In this document: positions 23,328 through 32,958 of the stretch, piece by piece
How the letters are laid out: each line of letters opens with the position of its first letter
Numbering within the stretch: position 1 is the stretch's first letter
From: URNF01 sp045634325
GTDB taxonomy: Bacteria; Bacillota; Clostridia; Oscillospirales; Acutalibacteraceae
Direction: 5' to 3'
DNA length: 64,000 bases
Assembly (NCBI GenBank): GCA_045634325.1
Contig: JAZRAA010000031.1
Coordinates: 1-64,000, forward strand
The notes under the pieces: model-generated
The model's database searches: none
What the model was told of the DNA's origin: nothing
Seen by the model: the letters and a program-made list of their open reading frames with translations, nothing else
Program-made: the position numbers and the translations under genes

Positions 23328-24340
23328 GCGCCGATGCTAAGCGAAAAGATATAAACGTTTTATATTCCATAGGTGCAATACTTGCGGTTTTTGGCCATTC
23401 CCATCCAAATAATTGGTCAAGTTTTGCAGGAACGGTGTTTTATCACACAATCGTTTTTATCTATACTTTCCATATGCCCTTGTTTTTTGTCATAGCGGGC
23501 ATCCTGCTCTATAATTCAAAATCCATAAGAATCAAAAGTTTTAGTCAATTTATAAAAGAGAAAGCGTTTAAGCTTTTGACTCCCTATGTGGTCTTAAGCG
23601 CAATATTTTTAATCCCTAAAGGATATGTTGAGCACGGAAGCCTCGGATTTTTGAGTTTTGAATTTATTGTAAAATCGTTCTTAATACCAAGACAAAACAT
23701 ATGGGGGCATTTTTGGTTTCTGCCGACCTTGTTTATTTGTTACTTTGTATTGGGCGGTTGCAAAAAACTAGTTGCAAGGTTCGATAAAAAGTTTTTTTGG
23801 TGGATTGTACTTCCGCTTTGTGCTATAAGCATAGGCTTTTGGGTATCACCCATTAAAACGAATTGGTTTGCGCTTAAAGATGTTACCGAAAATGCATTTT
23901 ATATGGTTTTGGGCATGGCGTTGGCATTATGCGAGAAAAGATTGGTCTTGAAACCAAACAAATGCTTGATGACAATATGCTCGATTGTGCTTGCCGCAGT
24001 TTCCGTTATGCTTTATATTTTCAAATATAGCCGTGAAGGCAAGATGATTATTTCAATTTGTATGGTTTTGGCGTTACTCCTTTTTGCCAAACTCATAGGT
24101 TCGTTTTTACAAAAACAGTTCGATTTCATTAGCAAAAACGTTTTTGTAATTTATATTTGTTCTTGGATTTTTCAATCTTTAATGATGATTTTGCTTGAAA
24201 AACTGCATTGTAAACTGGCAGTTATGGCGCCGATGCTGTTTGTCATTGGTATTGCGGCACCGATTGTGATAGCATCGTTGTATAAAAAGACCAAAAAACT
24301 TAACTGCAAATTTTTTGATTTGTGCTTAGGTGTGAGATAG
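23324..24340 (+). CDS. Membrane acyltransferase (family 3)
   Basis: A 338-residue integral membrane protein with about ten hydrophobic segments. It is of the acyltransferase-3 family that puts acetyl, succinyl or similar groups on sugars of exported glycans. The N-terminal part KRKDINVLYSIGAILAVFGH carries the family's catalytic-type His in the first membrane segment, and NIWGHFWFLPTLFICY is the conserved inner motif. The ATG at 23324 overlaps the aldo/keto reductase stop by 4 nt, giving tight coupling. A longer in-frame start at 23276 lies inside the reductase gene and has no ribosome-binding site. It probably O-acylates the repeat unit. Confidence 0.85.
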   Translation: MSADAKRKDINVLYSIGAILAVFGHSHPNNWSSFAGTVFYHTIVFIYTFHMPLFFVIAGILLYNSKSIRIKSFSQFIKEKAFKLLTPYVVLSAIFLIPKGYVEHGSLGFLSFEFIVKSFLIPRQNIWGHFWFLPTLFICYFVLGGCKKLVARFDKKFFWWIVLPLCAISIGFWVSPIKTNWFALKDVTENAFYMVLGMALALCEKRLVLKPNKCLMTICSIVLAAVSVMLYIFKYSREGKMIISICMVLALLLFAKLIGSFLQKQFDFISKNVFVIYICSWIFQSLMMILLEKLHCKLAVMAPMLFVIGIAAPIVIASLYKKTKKLNCKFFDLCLGVR

Positions 24341-24348
24341 GAGAAAAT

Positions 24349-25341
24349 ATGGATAGTTACGCTCTTGCTTGGAAAATCAGACGTCATGGCATTGAAATGA
24401 CCCACCTTTCAGGTGGCAGTCATATTGGTGCCATTATGTCGGTTGCTGATATTATTGCGGTGCTGTATACCGACATTTTAAAGTTTGACCCTCAAAACCC
24501 TTGTTCGCCTCAAAGAGATAGATTCATCTTGAGCAAGGGACATGCAGGGGCGTCCATTTATGCCGCCTTGGCTGAGAGCGGTTTCTTTGACGTGGACGAA
24601 TTAAAGACACATTACCAAGACGGAAGCAGATTGAGCGGTCATGTATCCCATCATGTTCCCGGCGTCGATTTTTCGACGGGTTCACTCGGGCACGGGCTCT
24701 CGGCGGCTACGGGCATGGCGTACGCACTAAAAAAAGACGGCAGAAGCGAGCGCGCTTTCGTCGTAATGGGCGACGGCGAATGTAACGAAGGCTCGGTTTT
24801 TGAAGCGGCTCTCTTTGCAAATCACTTTAGACTTCATAATTTGATTGCCGTAATTGACCATAACCGCATGCAAAGTTTGGACTATAACGAAAACACCCTT
24901 GAAATCGAGGATGTTGCCGCAAAGTGGCGCGCATTTGGTTGGAATGTTATGGATATAGACGGACATAATCACGATGCATTAAAGGCTGCGTTTCGTGCTG
25001 CTTTAAACGAAAAAGATAAGCCCACCGTTATCATTGCAAACACGGTCAAGGGCAAAGGCGTTTCCTTTATGGAAATGGATATTTTATGGCATTATCGTTT
25101 CCCGCATGACGGTTGGGAATATGATACCGCGGTAACGGAATTACATAAATGTAAGCCCGCAGGCGTTGTTGACGTCTATACGCCCAACGGTATTGAAAAC
25201 CCCGATTTGAACGTTGCACTTGATGGCAAAGACCACACCATGACCGAAACATGGAAGCCTTCCTTTTTAGATAAGCCTAGAAGGGTTAATTCTTTACAAG
25301 ATGTGAAAAGCAAAAAAACTATTAAGGAGGGAAATAAATGA
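24349..25341 (+). CDS. Transketolase, N-terminal (thiamine-diphosphate) subunit
   Basis: First half of a split transketolase, 330 residues. The thiamine-diphosphate/metal motif GDGECNEGSVFEAALFAN is at about 144-161, preceded by a STGSLGHGLSAATGMA region. A transketolase moves two-carbon units between ketose and aldose sugars. Split enzymes are common in Firmicutes for central metabolism, but here the pair is locked inside a polysaccharide operon, which points to making a special sugar precursor (inference). TAGGAG lies 6 nt before the ATG at 24349. The end overlaps the partner gene by 4 nt, consistent with a 1:1 heteromer. Confidence 0.9.
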   Translation: MDSYALAWKIRRHGIEMTHLSGGSHIGAIMSVADIIAVLYTDILKFDPQNPCSPQRDRFILSKGHAGASIYAALAESGFFDVDELKTHYQDGSRLSGHVSHHVPGVDFSTGSLGHGLSAATGMAYALKKDGRSERAFVVMGDGECNEGSVFEAALFANHFRLHNLIAVIDHNRMQSLDYNENTLEIEDVAAKWRAFGWNVMDIDGHNHDALKAAFRAALNEKDKPTVIIANTVKGKGVSFMEMDILWHYRFPHDGWEYDTAVTELHKCKPAGVVDVYTPNGIENPDLNVALDGKDHTMTETWKPSFLDKPRRVNSLQDVKSKKTIKEGNK

Positions 25342-26252
25342 GAGATACATTTGTCAAAACCTTAATAGAACTTGCCAAACAGGACAAAAACATTGAACTT
25401 GTCACGGGCGACCTCGGATTTGGCGTTTTAAAACCGTACTGGGAGGCATTGCCCGACCAGTTCACAAACGCCGGTATCGCAGAACAAAATATGACCACCG
25501 TGGCAGCCGGCATGGCTCTAACGGGGAAAAATGTTTTCACATATTCCATAGGTAATTTCCCCACGCTTCGTTGCTTGGAGCAAATAAGAAACGATTGTGC
25601 CTACCACAACGCGAACGTTAAAATCGTTTGTGTCGGCGGAGGATTCGTTTATGGTGCATTGGGTATGAGTCATCATGCCACAGAAGATATTGCCATACTC
25701 CGTGCTTTGCCGGACGTTGTGGTTTTAGCCCCGGGCGATCTTTTAGAGGCAGAAGAGGCAACAAAAGCAATGGCTAAACATACCGGCACTTGTTATTTAA
25801 GACTTGGCCGTGGTGGCGAAAAACGAATTCACGAGAAAATAGAAAACTTTGAAATCGGCAAAGCTATACGGGTTAAAAACGGAACAAAAGTTGCCATCTT
25901 TTCAACAGGGGCAATCTTTGAAGAAGTTGCGGGGGCAGTTGAGATTTTAAAAACGCATAAGATAGACCCCGCGGTTTACACCTTCCCCACCGTTAAACCT
26001 CTGGACATAGACGTTATAAATACTGTTGCAAAAGATTTCGACCTTATCGTCACGATTGAGGAACAAAACATCGTAGGCGGGTTTGGCTCTGCCGTGGCAG
26101 AGGTGCTTGCTGAACAGACAACCAAAGCAAAACTTCTGAGAATAGGACTCAACGATACATATTCGACCATTGTCGGCAGTCAAAAATATTTAAGAAGTCA
26201 GTTCGGGATTGACTCTGTTGGCATTGCAGAAAAAACATTGAAAGCTTTGTAG
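25338..26252 (+). CDS. Transketolase, C-terminal (pyrimidine-binding) subunit
   Basis: Second half of the split transketolase, 304 residues. It contains the conserved activating glutamate in AGIAEQNMTTVAAGMA (about residue 54), the pyrimidine-binding domain and the C-terminal transketolase domain (VAIFSTGAIFEEV, TIEEQNIVGGFGSAVAEVL). The ATG overlaps the preceding stop codon, so it is translated together with the N-terminal subunit. The pair resembles transketolase more than DXP synthase, being short and lacking DXS-type insertions. With the aldo/keto reductase it may supply a ketose or a reduced pentose/tetrose derivative to the glycan; this is inference. Confidence 0.9.
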   Translation: MRDTFVKTLIELAKQDKNIELVTGDLGFGVLKPYWEALPDQFTNAGIAEQNMTTVAAGMALTGKNVFTYSIGNFPTLRCLEQIRNDCAYHNANVKIVCVGGGFVYGALGMSHHATEDIAILRALPDVVVLAPGDLLEAEEATKAMAKHTGTCYLRLGRGGEKRIHEKIENFEIGKAIRVKNGTKVAIFSTGAIFEEVAGAVEILKTHKIDPAVYTFPTVKPLDIDVINTVAKDFDLIVTIEEQNIVGGFGSAVAEVLAEQTTKAKLLRIGLNDTYSTIVGSQKYLRSQFGIDSVGIAEKTLKAL

Positions 26253-26262
26253 GAAACACTTT

Positions 26263-27354
26263 ATGAAAAAAAGAGTTTTGATGGTTGTGAATGATTTTAC
26301 GACCATTTACAATTTCAGGATTGAGCTTGTTGAATATTTTATAAAAATGGGACTTGAGGTTTATATTGCGCTGCCTTTTGATGAACGCAACATCAAATTG
26401 ACCGAAAAAGGTGCTGCCGTACTTCCACTTAAAATCAACCGTTTTGGCACGAACCCCATTGAAGATTTGAAAACAACGCTTCAATTGAGAAAGATTATAA
26501 AAAAGATAAAGCCTGATGTGGTGTTTACGTATACTGCAAAGCCCAACATTTATGGCGGACTTGCTTGCAGAATCACCAAAACGCCGTACGTTGCCAACGT
26601 AACCGGCCTTGGCGCGAACTTTGAAAAACAGAACGTGATTGCCAAAATAATGCTTATGCTTCAAAAAGTTGCATATAAAAAAGCAAGAATGGTGTTTTTC
26701 CAAAATAGCAGTAATTTGAAATTCTTTAGAGAGAAAAAGGTTGTTACAAAAAATTACGGCTTGTTACCCGGCTCCGGTGTGAACTTGGCTGCAAATCCGT
26801 TTGAAGTATATCCTAAAAACAGCATAACAAAATTTATCACCATCGCAAGAGTGCGTAAAGACAAGGGATATAACGAGCTGTTTTATGCCATTAACAAAGC
26901 AATAGAAAACAACCTAAAAGCAGAATTTCATATCGTTGGTTGGTATGAGGATGACGAATACAAAAAGAAAGTTGAAGCCTTTAAAGATTGTCATACTGTC
27001 ATCTTTTATGACGGTGTCGAACATGAACAAGTGCATAAACTTTTGAAAAATTGCGATTGTTTAATTCACCCCTCTCATCACGAGGGTATGAGTAACGTCA
27101 TATTAGAAGCAGCGGCTTGCGGTAGAAGTTGTATTGTATCCGACATCCCCGGCTGCGTTGAGGGGGTAAACGATCAAGAAACCGGCTTTTATTTCGCCGT
27201 TAAAAACGCGCAGGACCTTTATGAGAAAATTGAAAAATTTTGCAGTTTAACAGACAAAGAAAAAGCCACGATGGGTAAATTAGGCCGTCAAAAAGCAGAA
27301 AAAGAATTTGACCGACAATTTATTATCGATACATACTATGAGTTCTTAAAATAA
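26263..27354 (+). CDS. Glycosyltransferase family 4 (GT-B)
   Basis: A retaining GT-B transferase of 363 residues. The N-lobe ends with YTAKPNIYGGLACR. The C-lobe has PGSGVNL, a TIARVRKDKGYNELF motif, and the family's donor-binding PSHHEGMSNVILEAAACGRSCIVSDIPGC, where the acidic residue of the E-x7-E motif binds the nucleotide sugar. It is very like EpsD/CapM-type transferases that add the second sugar of a repeat unit. GTAGGAAA precedes the ATG, 10 nt after the transketolase stop. The donor and acceptor sugars are not readable. Confidence 0.9.
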   Translation: MKKRVLMVVNDFTTIYNFRIELVEYFIKMGLEVYIALPFDERNIKLTEKGAAVLPLKINRFGTNPIEDLKTTLQLRKIIKKIKPDVVFTYTAKPNIYGGLACRITKTPYVANVTGLGANFEKQNVIAKIMLMLQKVAYKKARMVFFQNSSNLKFFREKKVVTKNYGLLPGSGVNLAANPFEVYPKNSITKFITIARVRKDKGYNELFYAINKAIENNLKAEFHIVGWYEDDEYKKKVEAFKDCHTVIFYDGVEHEQVHKLLKNCDCLIHPSHHEGMSNVILEAAACGRSCIVSDIPGCVEGVNDQETGFYFAVKNAQDLYEKIEKFCSLTDKEKATMGKLGRQKAEKEFDRQFIIDTYYEFLK

Positions 27355-27368
27355 ATGGAGTGATAGCG

Positions 27369-28688
27369 ATGTCTTTATATGACAAAATCGTAAACAAAGA
27401 AGAGAAAATTTCGCTTGTGGGACTTGGCTACGTGGGAATGCCCATCGCAGTTGCGTTTGCAAAAAAAGTGGACGTTATCGGGTTCGACCTGAACAAAAAG
27501 AAGATAGAGCTTTATAAAGCCGGTATCGACCCCACCAACGAAGTCGGCAACGAAGCTATTAAAAACACAGCGGTTGCATTTACTGCCGATGAAACAAAAC
27601 TTCGCGAAGCGAAATTCCACATTGTTGCTGTTCCCACCCCTGTGAATGATGACCACACTCCCGACTTAACCCCCGTTGAAGGTGCTTCTCAAATTGTCGG
27701 TCGCAATCTCACGAAGGGCTCTATTGTGGTTTATGAATCCACGGTTTATCCGGGTGTTACCGAAGACATTTGCATCCCCATTCTCGAAAAGGAATCGGGA
27801 CTTAAATGTGGCGTGGACTTCAAGGTGGGTTACAGCCCGGAAAGAATCAATCCCGGCGATAAAGTGCACCGCCTCGAAACAATCGTCAAAATCGTAAGCG
27901 GCATAGATGAAGAATCGCTCGAAGACATTGCCAAGGTTTATGAACTTGTTGTTGAAGCAGGTGTGCATCGTGCTGAAAGCATCAAAGTTGCCGAGGCAGC
28001 CAAGGTCATCGAAAACAGCCAACGTGATATCAATATCGCCTTTATGAATGAGCTTTCCATTATATTTAATAAAATGGGCATTGATACCCAGTCGGTTCTA
28101 AAAGCCGCCGGCACTAAATGGAACTTCTTAAAGTTTTTCCCTGGCCTTGTTGGTGGCCACTGCATTGGCGTAGACCCATATTACCTTACATACAAAGCTG
28201 AACAGCTTGGTTACCACAGCCAAATCATTCTTTCAGGTCGCCGTATTAACGACGATATGGGCAAATATGTTGCCCAAAGCGTTGTGAAAAATCTTATTAA
28301 AGCCGACGTTGCCATAAAACAGGCTAAAGTTGCCATCCTCGGCTTCACCTTTAAGGAAAACTGCCCCGATACCCGCAACACGAAGATTGTTGATATTTAT
28401 AATGAGTTAAAAGAATACGGTATTACGGCAACGGTTGCCGACCCCGCCGCCGACGCCGATGAAGCCAAGTGGCTTTATGGTATGGAATTTGTGGACATGA
28501 GCGCCATTCAGGACTGTGACGCAGTTATTCTTGCAGTTGCACACGACCAATTCAAAAATCTTACCCCCGCTGATTTTGACAAGATGTTTAAATCGGATGA
28601 TAACAGCAAAAAGGTGCTTGCGGATATCAAGGGACTTCTTTGCCGCAAAGAATATGAAGCTTTGGGCTATAACTATTGGAGATTGTAA
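27369..28688 (+). CDS. Nucleotide-sugar dehydrogenase (TviB/WbpA type)
   Basis: Oxidises the C6 hydroxyl of a UDP-sugar to the uronic acid with two NAD+. The Rossmann motif GLGYVGMPIAVAF is at about 17-29, a second NAD-binding half FTFKENCPDTRNTKI lies near 320, and the catalytic cysteine is in GGHCIGVDPYYLT (about 265). The first residues (MSLYDKIVNKEEKI) match the Vi-antigen TviB/WbpA group that acts on UDP-GlcNAc or UDP-GalNAc rather than UDP-glucose. GGAGTG lies 6 nt before the ATG at 27369; a GTG nine bases earlier is not spaced correctly. The downstream 4-epimerase forms the usual pair. Confidence 0.9.
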   Translation: MSLYDKIVNKEEKISLVGLGYVGMPIAVAFAKKVDVIGFDLNKKKIELYKAGIDPTNEVGNEAIKNTAVAFTADETKLREAKFHIVAVPTPVNDDHTPDLTPVEGASQIVGRNLTKGSIVVYESTVYPGVTEDICIPILEKESGLKCGVDFKVGYSPERINPGDKVHRLETIVKIVSGIDEESLEDIAKVYELVVEAGVHRAESIKVAEAAKVIENSQRDINIAFMNELSIIFNKMGIDTQSVLKAAGTKWNFLKFFPGLVGGHCIGVDPYYLTYKAEQLGYHSQIILSGRRINDDMGKYVAQSVVKNLIKADVAIKQAKVAILGFTFKENCPDTRNTKIVDIYNELKEYGITATVADPAADADEAKWLYGMEFVDMSAIQDCDAVILAVAHDQFKNLTPADFDKMFKSDDNSKKVLADIKGLLCRKEYEALGYNYWRL

Positions 28689-28691
28689 TTT

Positions 28692-29666
28692 ATGGGCTAC
28701 AAACATTTAAAATTTCCCGAAAATTCGTTGTTCTTGGTAACGGGCGGCGCCGGATTTATTGGTTCTAATCTTTGTGAAGCCATACTCCGTTTGGGTTACA
28801 AGGTGCGTTGTCTGGATGACCTTTCAACCGGCAAACAAGAAAATGTTGATATGTTTCTCTATAACCCCAATTACGAGTTTATCAAGGGCGACATCAAAGA
28901 CCTTGATACTTGTATGAAGGCTTGCAAGGGTGTAGATTATGTGCTCAACCAAGCGGCTTGGGGGTCGGTTCCGAGAAGCATCGAAATGCCGTTATTTTAT
29001 AACATAAATAACATAACCGGCACCCTCAACATGCTTGAAGCTGCAAGGCTAAACGGCGTCAAAAAATTCGTTTACGCCTCTTCATCTTCGGTTTACGGCG
29101 ACGAACCCAACCTGCCCAAAACCGAAGGCAGAGAAGGCAATCTTTTGTCCCCTTACGCGCTAACCAAGCGGTGTGATGAGGAATGGGCAAAACAATACAC
29201 CATGCATTACGGGCTGGACACGTACGGCCTGCGCTATTTTAACGTTTTCGGTCGCAGACAAAACCCCGACGGTGCGTATGCGGCTGTCATCCCCAAATTC
29301 ATAAAAATGCTGCTTAACGATGAAACACCGACCATCAACGGCGACGGCAAGCAAAGCCGTGACTTTACGTATATTGAAAACGTTATTGAAGCCAACTTAA
29401 AAGCTTGTTTAGCCTCTGGTGAAGCGGCAGGTAACGCTTTTAATATTGCATACGGCGGCCGTGAATATTTGATTGATATTTATCACTCCCTGACAACAGC
29501 GTTAAATAAGGATATCAAGCCAAACTTTGGCCCCGACCGCAAGGGTGACATTAAACATAGTAATGCAGATATCACCAAAGCGAGAAAACTGCTCGGATAC
29601 GACCCCGATTACGACTTTGAACGCGGTTTAAACGAGGCAATCGAGTGGTATAAGGAGAATTTGTGA
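28692..29666 (+). CDS. NAD-dependent sugar-nucleotide epimerase (TviC/WbpP type)
   Basis: Extended short-chain dehydrogenase of 324 residues, probably a UDP-GlcNAc(A) 4-epimerase. The nucleotide-binding motif TGGAGFIGSNL lies at about 17-27. The catalytic Ser is in YASSSSVYGDEP and the Tyr/Lys pair in SPYALTKRCDEEWA; ADITKARKLLGYDP is near the C-terminus. The start lies 3 nt after the dehydrogenase stop, with GGAG inside the end of that gene. Together the two would make UDP-GalNAcA from UDP-GlcNAc, as in Vi antigen synthesis (family knowledge); order and exact substrate are not proven by sequence. Confidence 0.9.
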   Translation: MGYKHLKFPENSLFLVTGGAGFIGSNLCEAILRLGYKVRCLDDLSTGKQENVDMFLYNPNYEFIKGDIKDLDTCMKACKGVDYVLNQAAWGSVPRSIEMPLFYNINNITGTLNMLEAARLNGVKKFVYASSSSVYGDEPNLPKTEGREGNLLSPYALTKRCDEEWAKQYTMHYGLDTYGLRYFNVFGRRQNPDGAYAAVIPKFIKMLLNDETPTINGDGKQSRDFTYIENVIEANLKACLASGEAAGNAFNIAYGGREYLIDIYHSLTTALNKDIKPNFGPDRKGDIKHSNADITKARKLLGYDPDYDFERGLNEAIEWYKENL

Positions 29667-29670
29667 CATT

Positions 29671-30768
29671 ATGAAAAAAGTGATGGTTGTTTTTGGCACA
29701 CGCCCAGAAGCTATTAAGATGTGTCCATTGGTAAATGAGCTTAAGTCGCGTAGCATGTTCGACGTTACGGTTTGCGTTACGGGACAGCATCGCGAGATGT
29801 TGGATCAGGTTTTAGACGTTTTTGACGTAGTGCCTAATTATGATTTGAGTATCATGAAGGACAAGCAGACACTTTTTGATATCACAATTGATATTCTGAA
29901 TTCAATAAAGAGCGTTATATCGGAAGTGAACCCTGATGTTGTTCTGGTTCATGGGGATACGTCTACCACGTTCGTTACCTCGCTTGCGTGCTTTTATTTG
30001 AGAGTCCCTGTTGGGCATGTAGAGGCGGGACTTAGAACCTATAATATCTATTCTCCGTATCCCGAGGAATTTAATAGACAGGCGGTAGGTTTGCTATCTT
30101 GCTTCAACTTTGCACCGACGGAATTGTCAAAGAATAATTTATTGAATGAAGGAAAAAATGCAGAAAGCATTTATGTGACAGGAAATACGGCTATTGACGC
30201 TCTTAAAACAACCGTCAAGGATGATTATGAACATGAGGAGCTCTCCTGGGCAAAGGATGCTCGTCTTATTACAATTACGGCTCACAGAAGAGAAAATCTT
30301 GGAGAACCTATGCGCCAGATGTTCAGAGCGATCAAAAGGATACTGGATGAATATGAAGATGTTAAAGCCATATATCCGATACACAAAAATCCCGTTGTAA
30401 GACAGACTGCAGACGAGATATTTGGAGACAGCGAAAGAATTCATATTATAGAGCCTTTGCAGGTAATAGATTTCCATAATTTTTTGTCGCGAAGCTATAT
30501 GATTTTGACTGACAGCGGCGGAGTTCAGGAGGAGGCCCCTTCACTAGGCAAGCCGGTTTTGGTTATGCGTGATACTACGGAAAGACCCGAGGGAATCGCG
30601 GCGGGAACCTTGAAATTGGTAGGTACCAATGAAGAGACCATATACCGCAATTTTAAATTGCTTTTAGATAACGAAGAAGAATACAAAAAGATGAGTATGG
30701 CTTCAAATCCTTACGGCGACGGCTTTGCTTGCAAGAGAATAGCCGATATTCTGGAGAAGAAATTATGA
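29671..30768 (+). CDS. wecB: UDP-N-acetylglucosamine 2-epimerase (non-hydrolysing)
   Basis: Converts UDP-GlcNAc to UDP-ManNAc. The 365-residue length and motifs are typical: FGTRPEAIKM at the N-terminus, HGDTSTTF, GHVEAGLRT, TAHRREN, and SDSGGVQEEAPSLGKPVLVMR, followed by TERPEGIAAGT. The UDP- and allosteric-site residues (Arg, Asp, Glu, His) lie in these blocks. It starts 4 nt after the 4-epimerase. UDP-ManNAc could be used directly or oxidised to ManNAcA by the dehydrogenase encoded upstream. From about here rightward, codon choice shifts to more AGA/AGG and A/T-ending codons, so this may be a module boundary. Confidence 0.93.
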   Translation: MKKVMVVFGTRPEAIKMCPLVNELKSRSMFDVTVCVTGQHREMLDQVLDVFDVVPNYDLSIMKDKQTLFDITIDILNSIKSVISEVNPDVVLVHGDTSTTFVTSLACFYLRVPVGHVEAGLRTYNIYSPYPEEFNRQAVGLLSCFNFAPTELSKNNLLNEGKNAESIYVTGNTAIDALKTTVKDDYEHEELSWAKDARLITITAHRRENLGEPMRQMFRAIKRILDEYEDVKAIYPIHKNPVVRQTADEIFGDSERIHIIEPLQVIDFHNFLSRSYMILTDSGGVQEEAPSLGKPVLVMRDTTERPEGIAAGTLKLVGTNEETIYRNFKLLLDNEEEYKKMSMASNPYGDGFACKRIADILEKKL

Positions 30769-31937
30769 GAAAAATTTTGTTTATAACAACAAGAAACGTC
30801 GTTACCACTTGCGGTGAGTTGAGACTGATAAAAAACAGGGCCGCGACTCTTTATAACGAATACGGATACGTTACGGATTATCTTGCCTTGGTGACAAAAA
30901 AAGACAAATCTAAGTGTGAGCCGTTGGGCTTTGATAGCACCTTGACTTTTTTTGAGTATAGCTTAAAAAATCCTTTGACATATTTTGCGGCGCAAAAAAG
31001 GCTTTTGAGGGAGATAAAAAACAAGCTGGGCAACAACAAATACGACTTTGTTATTATTTCGGGTTCTCTTGCTTTCAAGTACGTCAAAGAGGTAAGAAAG
31101 ATAGACAGTGCTATCACAGTTTTCGCAGACGTACACGGCGCGGCAGAGGAATTGACCGAATTCAAAGGTAACGGCATTATCAAGAAATCTCGCTCGCTTG
31201 GATTTTATAGGCTTTTCAAGTACTATGAAAAGAAATATCTGCCCAAGTTTGATGATTATTTCGTTGTGTCAAAGGGCTTGAAGCGATATCTTTTTGAGCG
31301 GTACGGAATAGATAAAAATATTCACATCGTTCCTTGCGCCGTTCAGCTGGAAGACTATTCTGCGGAGGACTTGAAGCGATTCAGAAAAGATGCTAGGGAA
31401 AAATATGGAATAAAGGAAGATGAGATTCTGTTCGTATACTCGGGCGGCGTTTCACCGTGGCAGTGTATTGAACAAACAGTTGATATATTCAAAAAGATAA
31501 AGCTGAAGGATTCCGAAAACAAGTGCAAATTGCTTATACTGTCGGGGGATTTGGAATATATCCAAAAATTTGGGGACGAGCATATTCTTGTTGATTCCTT
31601 AACTGCAAATTTGATTCCTTTAACGTTGCCTTCTGCCGACTTTGCATTTATGCTCAGAGAGGATTACGTGACCAACAACGTTGCGTATCCGAATAAGTTC
31701 TTGGAGTATACGGCGTCGGGTCTTAGAATAATTGCCACTCCTTTTGTTTATGATGTGGCCGAGCAGATTAAGGAATATGATCTTGGATACATATTAAAAG
31801 ATGTCGCGTTTGAAGAAGAACTTGCAAATTATTGCTTGAATACTTGTTTTGAATACGCGAATGATTTTGAAAACAGAAAAAAACTTTTATATGATGTCTC
31901 TTTCAAAAACAGACTGCTTTTTTTGAAAAAAGATTGA
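30765..31937 (+). CDS. Glycosyltransferase, GT-B fold (GT4-like)
   Basis: A 390-residue cytoplasmic protein. The N-lobe begins MRKILFITTRNVVTTCGELR. The C-lobe has the strand FVYSGGVSPWQCIEQTVDIF and a donor-site region AYPNKFLEYTASGLRIIATP that matches the GT4 plan (glutamate before a glycine-rich turn), although it diverges from typical GT4 sequences. The ATG overlaps the 2-epimerase stop by 4 nt, so it is co-translated. It probably adds one sugar of the repeat unit. The family assignment is by fold pattern, so confidence is lower than for its GT4 neighbours. Confidence 0.72.
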   Translation: MRKILFITTRNVVTTCGELRLIKNRAATLYNEYGYVTDYLALVTKKDKSKCEPLGFDSTLTFFEYSLKNPLTYFAAQKRLLREIKNKLGNNKYDFVIISGSLAFKYVKEVRKIDSAITVFADVHGAAEELTEFKGNGIIKKSRSLGFYRLFKYYEKKYLPKFDDYFVVSKGLKRYLFERYGIDKNIHIVPCAVQLEDYSAEDLKRFRKDAREKYGIKEDEILFVYSGGVSPWQCIEQTVDIFKKIKLKDSENKCKLLILSGDLEYIQKFGDEHILVDSLTANLIPLTLPSADFAFMLREDYVTNNVAYPNKFLEYTASGLRIIATPFVYDVAEQIKEYDLGYILKDVAFEEELANYCLNTCFEYANDFENRKKLLYDVSFKNRLLFLKKD

Positions 31938-31946
31938 GGTTTATTG

Positions 31947-32948
31947 ATGAAAAAGATTTTTTTGACCGTTGATACGGAATGTCATGATATTGACAAAGTA
32001 AATCAATACATATACGGGGAAAAGGGGAACAACAAATTCGGAATCGTTAAGATTTTAGAGCTTGGGAAAAAATATGACGTTCCGGTGAATTTTTTTCTCG
32101 ACGTGGGTGAATGTCGAAAGTATGGAAGGCAGTTTATCCTTGATATCGTTGACGTGATCCGTTCTTATGGGCAACCGATTTTTTTCCACCTTCATCCCGA
32201 TTATATTTCGGGAGACTCTGCGCGTACGTTTTTGTGGGAGTATTCGGAGGAAGAACAACGGGAAATTATCACCAAGGCATTGGAGGATTATAAATCTTTT
32301 GTGGATGCTGGTGATAGATTAATCTTCAGAGCGGGAAGATACGGTGTTAATTCGTCCACTTACGATATTTTGTCGGAACTTGATTATGACGTGCTCGATT
32401 TGTCATATCTGTGTAACAATAATAAAATGTGCAAACTTGATACGAACGATGTGAATACCCAAAACGCTGCGATTAAATATAAGGGCGTAACGCTTTTGCC
32501 TAATACGCAATTCGTAGGCTTTGACCTTTTCGGTCGTAAGAAATGTATTGGTCTTGATTCGGCGGATGCCACCTATAGCGAGTTCAAAAAAATAATAAAA
32601 GCTTCCAGGTTGGATAACCTCATTTTTACAATGCATTCGTGGAACTTTATAAAAAAATGGTTTTTCCTAAAAAAATACATTCAATGCGACATAGCAATGG
32701 AAAGGAAATTCCGAAAAAGCGTTATTTGCGCTCGAAAAAACGGATATGAGTTTGCAGATTTGCGAAATTATGCGTTCAAAGAAGAGAGGGACGAACTGAT
32801 CAATCCGTATAAAAAAAATAAGATAAGCTGTATTATTAATAATTTCTTCCGTTTTCAAAAAATAGCCAGATTAAATAAAAAATATTTTGTCTTCTATTCA
32901 GCAATGTACCTTAGCTTGTTACTCGCAATAATCTTAATCTTTTTTTGA
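31947..32948 (+). CDS. Polysaccharide-deacetylase-like protein with C-terminal membrane anchor
   Basis: A 333-residue protein that looks like a NodB-homology deacetylase. It starts with a FLTVDTECHD strand (metal-binding Asp motif), then NFFLDVGECRKYG and FFHLHPDY, where the histidines would complete the metal site, and RAGRYGVNSSTYDILSELDY in the later core. The last 25 residues are a hydrophobic helix, so the catalytic part is tethered to the membrane. There is no N-terminal signal peptide, which suggests it acts on a cytoplasmic or membrane-linked intermediate. GAGGT lies 6 nt before the ATG at 31947. A role in N-deacetylating a repeat-unit sugar is inference. Confidence 0.7.
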   Translation: MKKIFLTVDTECHDIDKVNQYIYGEKGNNKFGIVKILELGKKYDVPVNFFLDVGECRKYGRQFILDIVDVIRSYGQPIFFHLHPDYISGDSARTFLWEYSEEEQREIITKALEDYKSFVDAGDRLIFRAGRYGVNSSTYDILSELDYDVLDLSYLCNNNKMCKLDTNDVNTQNAAIKYKGVTLLPNTQFVGFDLFGRKKCIGLDSADATYSEFKKIIKASRLDNLIFTMHSWNFIKKWFFLKKYIQCDIAMERKFRKSVICARKNGYEFADLRNYAFKEERDELINPYKKNKISCIINNFFRFQKIARLNKKYFVFYSAMYLSLLLAIILIFF

Positions 32949-32958
32949 TAGGTGTTCT

